Notes under the pieces: model-generated
Database searches by the model: none
What the model saw: only the letters and a program-made list of their open reading frames with translations
What the model was told of the DNA's origin: nothing
Shown here: piece after piece, positions 11,801 to 15,267 of the stretch
How positions within the stretch are numbered: the stretch's first letter is position 1
How the letters are laid out: every line of letters starts with the position of its first letter
Program-made: the position numbers and the translations under genes
From: Minisyncoccota bacterium
GTDB taxonomy: Bacteria > Patescibacteriota > Minisyncoccia > Phycocordibacterales > UBA1006
Reading direction: 5' to 3'
NCBI GenBank assembly: GCA_937970115.1
Contig: CALBVO010000004.1
Coordinates: 1-15,267, forward strand
Length of the DNA: 15,267 nucleotides

Positions 11801-14776
11801 ACAAATGATGATGATCCAATAACAACATGGACTGACCAGGCAGGAAATAATAATGCCATTGGGTCAGGAACAACCCGTCCATTATTTAAAAATGATACAG
11901 CGAGTCAAATTAACTTTAATCCGACATTACGTTTTGACGGAATAAATGACTGGCTAGGAATTACGCGAAATTTTCCGGAACGAAATTATTCGCATTTAAT
12001 TGTATACAAAACCTCTGACGCAAATGGTTCATTATCTGCAATCACCAGTCCAACGAGTCCAACCGCAAGATCACATGACCGAAACTTTACCATGAGTGCT
12101 GGGCAATTACGACATCGTCTATGGTCAGAACAGCGATTGGTTGGTGGATCTGGATTAAATAATAATAAGGCACATATTGCATCATTAACCGTTGCTAATG
12201 GAGACGGACAAAGAGTTTATTCAGATGGAACACAGGTAGCATCAGGAAACAAAGATTTTTCTAATTTTTCTTGGCAGACAGGTATGGTATTAGGACGACA
12301 TAATTATTATGGAGCCTTGGCAGGTGATATCGCCGAAGTGATTTTTGTAGACAGGGCTATTAACACCACCGAACGAAATAGAGTCGAATCATATTTAGCA
12401 TTAAAATATGGTATTACCCTCGATCAATCAACCGCAACGAATTATGTATCCAGCAATGGTTCAGTAATCTTTGATGCATCAACAACCATGGCTGGATATA
12501 ATCACGACATCGCTGGTATCGGTCAAGATGACACCAGTGGTCTCGATCAAACACAATCATTATCACAAAATGACGATGCGATAGTAAGAATCAGTAATGC
12601 ATCAGCACAAGATACTCATGAATTTTTGGTATGGGGGAATGATGATGGGGTATTGACCCAAACAACAACAAATATTCCAACCACGATTCCTGACGCAACG
12701 CGGTTAACACGTCTATGGCGTGCCCAAGAAACAGGAGATGTTGGTAATGTCGATGTATCAATTGATATTTCATCATTGGGAATTATTGTCGGTTCAGCCA
12801 CGAATTTGCATCTTATCAAGGATACTGATACCGATTTCACTGATGCTCCAACGATTGCTGGATCATCTATTTCAGGCGGTGTTGTAACCTTTAGCGGTGT
12901 TTCATTTGATGATGGAGACTACTTTACTCTGGCGGTATTACCGGTAATTATTAACGGAACTGTTTGGAGTGATGATGTAAATTCTGGTGTTATTGATAGT
13001 GGTGAAGTAGGTATTAATAACGTGACCGTGGCATTATATAACGATAATGGTACGGTCGGAACGTATGAATCTGGAACCGATACTTTGGTGAATACAGCAA
13101 CAACTGCAAATAATGGAACCTATACCTTTGCTGGGTTACCTGGCGGTGATTATGTTGTCCAGATAACTGATACGGCAAATATTTTAGAGGTTGCGATTCC
13201 AACAATACCATCAGATGAGACACGATTTTATTCAACTGCAGTTGGTGATGTTGTAAATAATGCTGATTTTGGATATGATTTCATGCCGCCTGTTGTTACT
13301 GATGCTCATATTTCTGTAAATTCTGGAACCGGAACAAACGGAACATTTATTGTTGGAGATACATTGACGGTCACCTGGGATGCATCGATAGCAGGAGACG
13401 CGCAACCATTTACATTGACGTCAGTATTGGCTGATATGTCAGATCTTGGTGGTGCAGTAAATACTCTCATGACTGATACTACCGATTGCGGTGGTACGGC
13501 AAATGATGGTATCTACGAAACATGTATTACGTATTCTGCAGGTAATGATGATGTTACCAATGTAAACGTGGCTATTACTGCCACTAATGCTGGACTGACA
13601 ACAGGTCCAATTACTGATTCATCAGATAATGATATTGATAACCAGCCACCAGTATTCATCTCGTCTGGTTTAGCTATTTCACCAGATGGAGCTGTGGCTG
13701 ATGTTGCTGCGGTAAACGGTAATGATGTTGACCCTGACCAGGTTGTAGTGAATGCTGTACTGGATATTTCTGATACAGATACTATTACCTGGGATGCAAC
13801 AGCTATCGGAGGTAGTGCAAACGAGGTAAACGGTAATTCAATCACGATGACACCAGGTAATGTGGATGATCTTTTGGTGACTTTTGATGTCACGGCAACA
13901 GATAATGCAGGGAACACCATAGTATTTAATACTGATACTATAGATAATAGTTTCATTAGCGTTGATACTATCGTACCTTCAGGACTAACGATTAGCTCAC
14001 CAGATGATGCAGTTAAAACAAACATGCCAACGGTCGAAGGAATCTGTGAACCAGAGCAAAATATTACCATTGTTCCATCGAGTGATGATGCTGTAGTATC
14101 TGCTATTTGCGATACAAACGGTACTTATGAATTGTTAGTTCCTCTCACTGATAAACAGGGAATAGTAACACTCGAGGTATTCCAATCAGATGTATCAGGT
14201 AACTTTGATACCAGTCTGACAGTTGATATTGATACAGGTAATTCTTCTTCAAATAGAGGTGGTTCAAAACGAACTAGCAGGGAAAAATTATTAAATATTT
14301 TTGGATTTGGTGAAAAAGAAAATTCTGAAATAGAAGAATCAATAAATCCAGAATCTGTAATTATTGAAACTACAGAACCAACCCTTGGCGCAGGAGAACA
14401 ATGTCCATCATCACAACTCCTGACTCAAAACCTCAAGGCACCAGCCATCAACGGTAAATACAACAGCTATACCAAGGCAACCGTCACCGAGGCAAAAATC
14501 CTCCAAGAACATATGAACCGATTAGGATTTAATGCGGGAGTTGTTGATGGTTGGATTGGTCCAATCGGAGATGCCGCTATTAAACGAATGCAAACTTATT
14601 TAGGGACAACACCCGATGGTTACGTAGGACCAAAAACACGAGCATTGATTAATAATAGTTGTGGCAAGAGCGTTACTTCCACCCAAAATCCTTTAGTTGA
14701 CCTAGAGCCAACTGAAGCCGAACTAAAAACGCTTATCAAAAAGCTCAAAGAGCAGATTTCTAGCTTACTCGAGTAA
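8894..14776 (+). CDS. Giant modular surface protein with LamG-like repeats and C-terminal peptidoglycan-binding anchor
   Basis: The product has 1960 residues. The N-terminus MIIKHFTRIIRLMAVTTFAI leads into a hydrophobic stretch, an export signal. Modules in order: discoidin-like (about 61-190); LamG-like 1 (196-425, LWLDADDAATLY...WQDKSGQNNHV, ending IVYDRALTDDEI); Calx-beta-like (426-536, LSIPENAGTETFTV, VSPATLTFTDTNW); LamG-like 2 (541-760) with a DUF8202-like domain (770-946, YNHDIAGIGRDDDSGLGQ); LamG-like 3 (951-1180) with a second DUF8202-like domain (1180-1346); SdrD B-like (1355-1464, GTVWSDDVNSGVIDSGE); Ig-like beta modules (1465-1785); Ser/Arg linker (SSSNRGGSKR); peptidoglycan-binding domain (1834-1924, VTEAKILQEHMNRLGF...DGYVGPKTRALI); and a short C-terminal coiled coil. 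The many glycan-binding-type folds suggest adhesion to another cell or matrix; the anchor suggests retention on peptidoglycan. It is intact, with its own promoter and terminator. Confidence 0.88.
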   Translation: MIIKHFTRIIRLMAVTTFAIFFAFMPYGFTHLEDIDFSGFESISLLEKNQVEAMAILPYTATDDGINYLSGTSLSRINDGNIATDGVNSYQVHPSNAVGKTITMTFASPVNIESIDFYNRTSCCQNRIDGADMIFKDSSGGTIYTYTFAGTGNFVTITDPAGDILNVKTVELTNFQGNSQNFREIAFNEAEIPAPGGVSTDLTLWLDADDAATLYQEPGCMNLATAGQGVGCWQDKSGQNNHVTGTAEPTVLAASLNGKTTLDFASDSLATPDGDQITSNTGYTKFAVVKFDAGGSNNIISSSPGTHAFWGNGGTQIAMWHSGTFINSGNLGISNYQIGVGRYGTPDGEISIINVDGTEVDTDTATRNFNSTNQVTRIGSHGSGNNLNGQLAEAIVYDRALTDDEIDKVECYLSAKWGIAVSSDCQLQVSVTTLSIPENAGTETFTVELGEQPATDVVVDISSANTAEATVSPATLTFTDTNWNVAQTVTVTGVDDSNRGDDTTTITVSVNDAVSDDNFDAANDVIIDISLLSDEPLVSPGGIAVGLAAWVKADNGILGSPITAWENAAIASDPIIIGTPDFEAESINFNPAVSFQGVTTNEYINFGNIVNGWNEAQAFMVAAQDNENVVNGQETGHWRIGGNSNSHNTWVNELLYESFGNNSRINNITTPTSTHIPHLYSASQSSTNQSNLYWNGENFHTSTRGSLFGNQPVWLGRNRGGGRYLGDIPEFILYDAPLSAGDKNRVDSYLALKYGISLDQSTPTDYIASDGTTQIWDANIPSASTYNHDIAGIGRDDDSGLGQVKSRSMSEDGFVIIEAEAEGTNTANNFTDIDNLEFLTWANDDGNLQISNNEIPTGLPVAANVRLNRQWQVQHHGDLGSVMVSFDLADQPLIDTTSAGDYALLIDTDADFSDAAVHTTGANINGDEIVFSGVSFTDRDYFTLAGPPKPAPGGVGSDLWLKADKGTDTTNDDDPITTWTDQAGNNNAIGSGTTRPLFKNDTASQINFNPTLRFDGINDWLGITRNFPERNYSHLIVYKTSDANGSLSAITSPTSPTARSHDRNFTMSAGQLRHRLWSEQRLVGGSGLNNNKAHIASLTVANGDGQRVYSDGTQVASGNKDFSNFSWQTGMVLGRHNYYGALAGDIAEVIFVDRAINTTERNRVESYLALKYGITLDQSTATNYVSSNGSVIFDASTTMAGYNHDIAGIGQDDTSGLDQTQSLSQNDDAIVRISNASAQDTHEFLVWGNDDGVLTQTTTNIPTTIPDATRLTRLWRAQETGDVGNVDVSIDISSLGIIVGSATNLHLIKDTDTDFTDAPTIAGSSISGGVVTFSGVSFDDGDYFTLAVLPVIINGTVWSDDVNSGVIDSGEVGINNVTVALYNDNGTVGTYESGTDTLVNTATTANNGTYTFAGLPGGDYVVQITDTANILEVAIPTIPSDETRFYSTAVGDVVNNADFGYDFMPPVVTDAHISVNSGTGTNGTFIVGDTLTVTWDASIAGDAQPFTLTSVLADMSDLGGAVNTLMTDTTDCGGTANDGIYETCITYSAGNDDVTNVNVAITATNAGLTTGPITDSSDNDIDNQPPVFISSGLAISPDGAVADVAAVNGNDVDPDQVVVNAVLDISDTDTITWDATAIGGSANEVNGNSITMTPGNVDDLLVTFDVTATDNAGNTIVFNTDTIDNSFISVDTIVPSGLTISSPDDAVKTNMPTVEGICEPEQNITIVPSSDDAVVSAICDTNGTYELLVPLTDKQGIVTLEVFQSDVSGNFDTSLTVDIDTGNSSSNRGGSKRTSREKLLNIFGFGEKENSEIEESINPESVIIETTEPTLGAGEQCPSSQLLTQNLKAPAINGKYNSYTKATVTEAKILQEHMNRLGFNAGVVDGWIGPIGDAAIKRMQTYLGTTPDGYVGPKTRALINNSCGKSVTSTQNPLVDLEPTEAELKTLIKKLKEQISSLLE
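10516..11728 (+). repeat. LamG plus DUF8202-like module, copy A
   Basis: Copy A of an internal duplication (residues about 541-946). Landmarks: GGIAVGLAAWVKADNG, SYLALKYGISLDQST, YNHDIAGIGRDDDSGL, RQWQVQHHGD, DYFTLAG. The same landmarks occur in order in copy B at 11747-12940. Confidence 0.75.
11747..12940 (+). repeat. LamG plus DUF8202-like module, copy B
   Basis: Copy B (residues about 951-1346) has GGVGSDLWLKADKG, SYLALKYGITLDQST, YNHDIAGIGQDDTSGL, RLWRAQETGD, DYFTLAV. The protein match is strong around SYLALKYGI, but the DNA has diverged, so the duplication is old. Confidence 0.75.
14385..14668 (+). repeat. Peptidoglycan-binding anchor module, second copy of that at 6205-6485
   Basis: Both copies read LGAG-[EQ]-QC-x-S/P-SQLLTQN, then SYT, KILQ-x-HMNRLGFN, VDG, GPI-x-D-A/G-AIKRMQ, DGYVGP, LINNSCG in the same order. 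The stretch is similar at DNA level as well. This implies a shared C-terminal anchoring cassette on two surface proteins. Confidence 0.75.
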
Positions 14777-14807
14777 ATAAAAAACATCGTATGATGTTTT
14801 TTATTTA
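14774..14807. terminator. Bidirectional terminator between the giant gene and the TspO-type gene
   Basis: TAAATAAAAAACATC (14774-14788) pairs with GATGTTTTTTATTTA (14793-14807), 15 bp with a GTAT loop. It contains the stop codons of both convergent genes. Confidence 0.9.
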
Positions 14808-15199
14808 TTAAGATAAGTGATAGTTATTTGTAAAACTGTTGCAAAACTCACCCATAATGCATATGGAATTTGTATATAACTAATCCAACGTGCAAAAGGA
14901 AAGATTACAATCATCGCCCATATAAGTGTTCCGAGCACAAGTATGATATCAATCGAAGCTAGTACATTATTTTTTAATTCAAATTGAAAATATGTAAAGA
15001 TAACATTAAAAATTATGTTTAATATAAAAGGAAGAGCTACTATGAACGGGAGCTGTTTTTGGAAAAGCATAAGAAATACTTTTCCAAATGAAATAATAAT
15101 TAAGAGATATAAGACTGACCACACAGGTCCAAATATCCATGACGGTGGAGCCCATTCAGGGCGAATAATGTTGTTATACCAAGTTGATGATGAATTCAT
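14801..15199 (-). CDS. TspO/MBR family protein lacking the first transmembrane helix
   Basis: The product has 132 residues from ATG at 15199; a TTG at 15214 would add five residues (MENKN) and is less likely. The family signature is clear: WYNNIIRPEWAPPSWIFG, VWSVLYLLI, and the C-terminal IQIPYALWVSFATVLQITI. TspO proteins are five-helix membrane proteins that bind porphyrins, haem or cholesterol-type ligands and are usually about 150-160 residues. Here only four helices are seen, and the usual N-terminal helix of about 20-25 residues before the W-Y-x3-x-x-P-x-W-x-P-P motif is absent. No hydrophobic helix is encoded in frame upstream to the window edge. This may be a lineage-specific short form or a 5' truncation near another recombination joint. 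Confidence 0.82.
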   Translation of the reverse strand: MNSSSTWYNNIIRPEWAPPSWIFGPVWSVLYLLIIISFGKVFLMLFQKQLPFIVALPFILNIIFNVIFTYFQFELKNNVLASIDIILVLGTLIWAMIVIFPFARWISYIQIPYALWVSFATVLQITITYLNK

Positions 15200-15267
15200 A
15201 TTTTTATTTTCCAATCTTTGGGAGCAAAACCCTCGCCTTCAGGCGATCCCTTCAGGGCAACAATGAT
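15200..15267. other. Upstream region of the TspO-type gene with two small GC-rich palindromes
   Basis: CGCCTTCAGGCG and CCCTTCAGGG lie back to back in the last 40 bases, in much less A+T-rich sequence than the rest. The minus strand is open to the edge (KGSPEGEGFAPKDWKIKI, then TGA), possibly another gene end. The window ends too soon to tell. Confidence 0.3.

Noticed and set aside
13513..14070. Minus-strand open frame of 185 residues inside the giant gene
   Set aside because: It is the antisense of the Ig-like modules. There is no promoter, signal peptide or recognisable motif.
15015..15266. Plus-strand open frame of 83 residues
   Set aside because: It is antisense to the TspO-type gene, whose family signature is unambiguous.
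1..15267. Alternative genetic code (TGA as Gly, as in some CPR lineages)
   Set aside because: Intact genes contain no in-frame TGA and normal stops end the proteins at sensible places, so the standard code fits.

Overview
The window is A+T-rich and uses the standard stop codons. Its genes lack recognisable Shine-Dalgarno sequences, and several have a -10 box only 8-11 bases before the ATG. Together with the protein types (secreted proteins ending in peptidoglycan-binding modules, a 'choice-of-anchor U' type domain, a CPR-style C-DP-A-NY motif, and serine recombinases whose tails run antisense through a tRNA), this suggests a Candidatus Patescibacteria (CPR) genome, probably Paceibacteria-like. 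The lineage is inferred from gene style, not from a marker gene.

Left part (1-5.5 kb): a recombination scrapyard beside a tRNA. The window opens with the 3' half of tRNA-His(GUG). The antisense strand of that tRNA encodes the last 17 residues of a large serine recombinase, of which only the C-terminal part survives. Three more likely recombinase remnants follow: a possible ten-codon N-terminus at 1830, a short C-terminal tail at 3346-3472, and a zinc-ribbon-to-C-terminus fragment at 4728-5470. Each abuts a gene that is itself broken: a DUF2207-like membrane protein, the C-terminal domain of a surface protein, two unidentified gene ends, and a peptidoglycan-binding surface protein. Intact genes between the scars are a small membrane protein (1305-1736), a secreted acidic protein with a C-terminal membrane anchor (2429-3205), and an HTH-Fic protein (3642-4718). 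The Fic protein has Gln in place of the catalytic His and sits behind a symmetric four-half-site operator.

Middle part (5.5-8.8 kb): the truncated surface protein (choice-of-anchor U, C-DP-A-NY motif, two peptidoglycan-binding domains) is followed tail-to-tail by an orphan Phd/YefM-type antitoxin with nested inverted repeats upstream. Divergent from it is a three-gene operon: a GlsB/YeaQ-type membrane protein and two secreted proteins that share a small domain around an 'L-G/F-GFIP' motif. This looks like an envelope or stress module.

Right part (8.8-15.3 kb): a 1960-residue secreted surface protein has a discoidin-like domain, three LamG-like domains, two DUF8202-like domains, a Calx-beta-like domain, an SdrD-B-like domain, Ig-like modules, and the same C-terminal peptidoglycan-binding anchor as the truncated protein. 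A TspO/MBR protein lacking the first transmembrane helix lies convergent to it. Nearly every gene end carries a bidirectional hairpin terminator, and three of these share one stem sequence.

The main biological theme is cell-surface proteins next to repeated serine-recombinase scars. Two of the three C-terminal recombinase fragments break at the same place, the zinc ribbon. Whether this is real DNA rearrangement or metagenome misassembly cannot be decided from the sequence alone.
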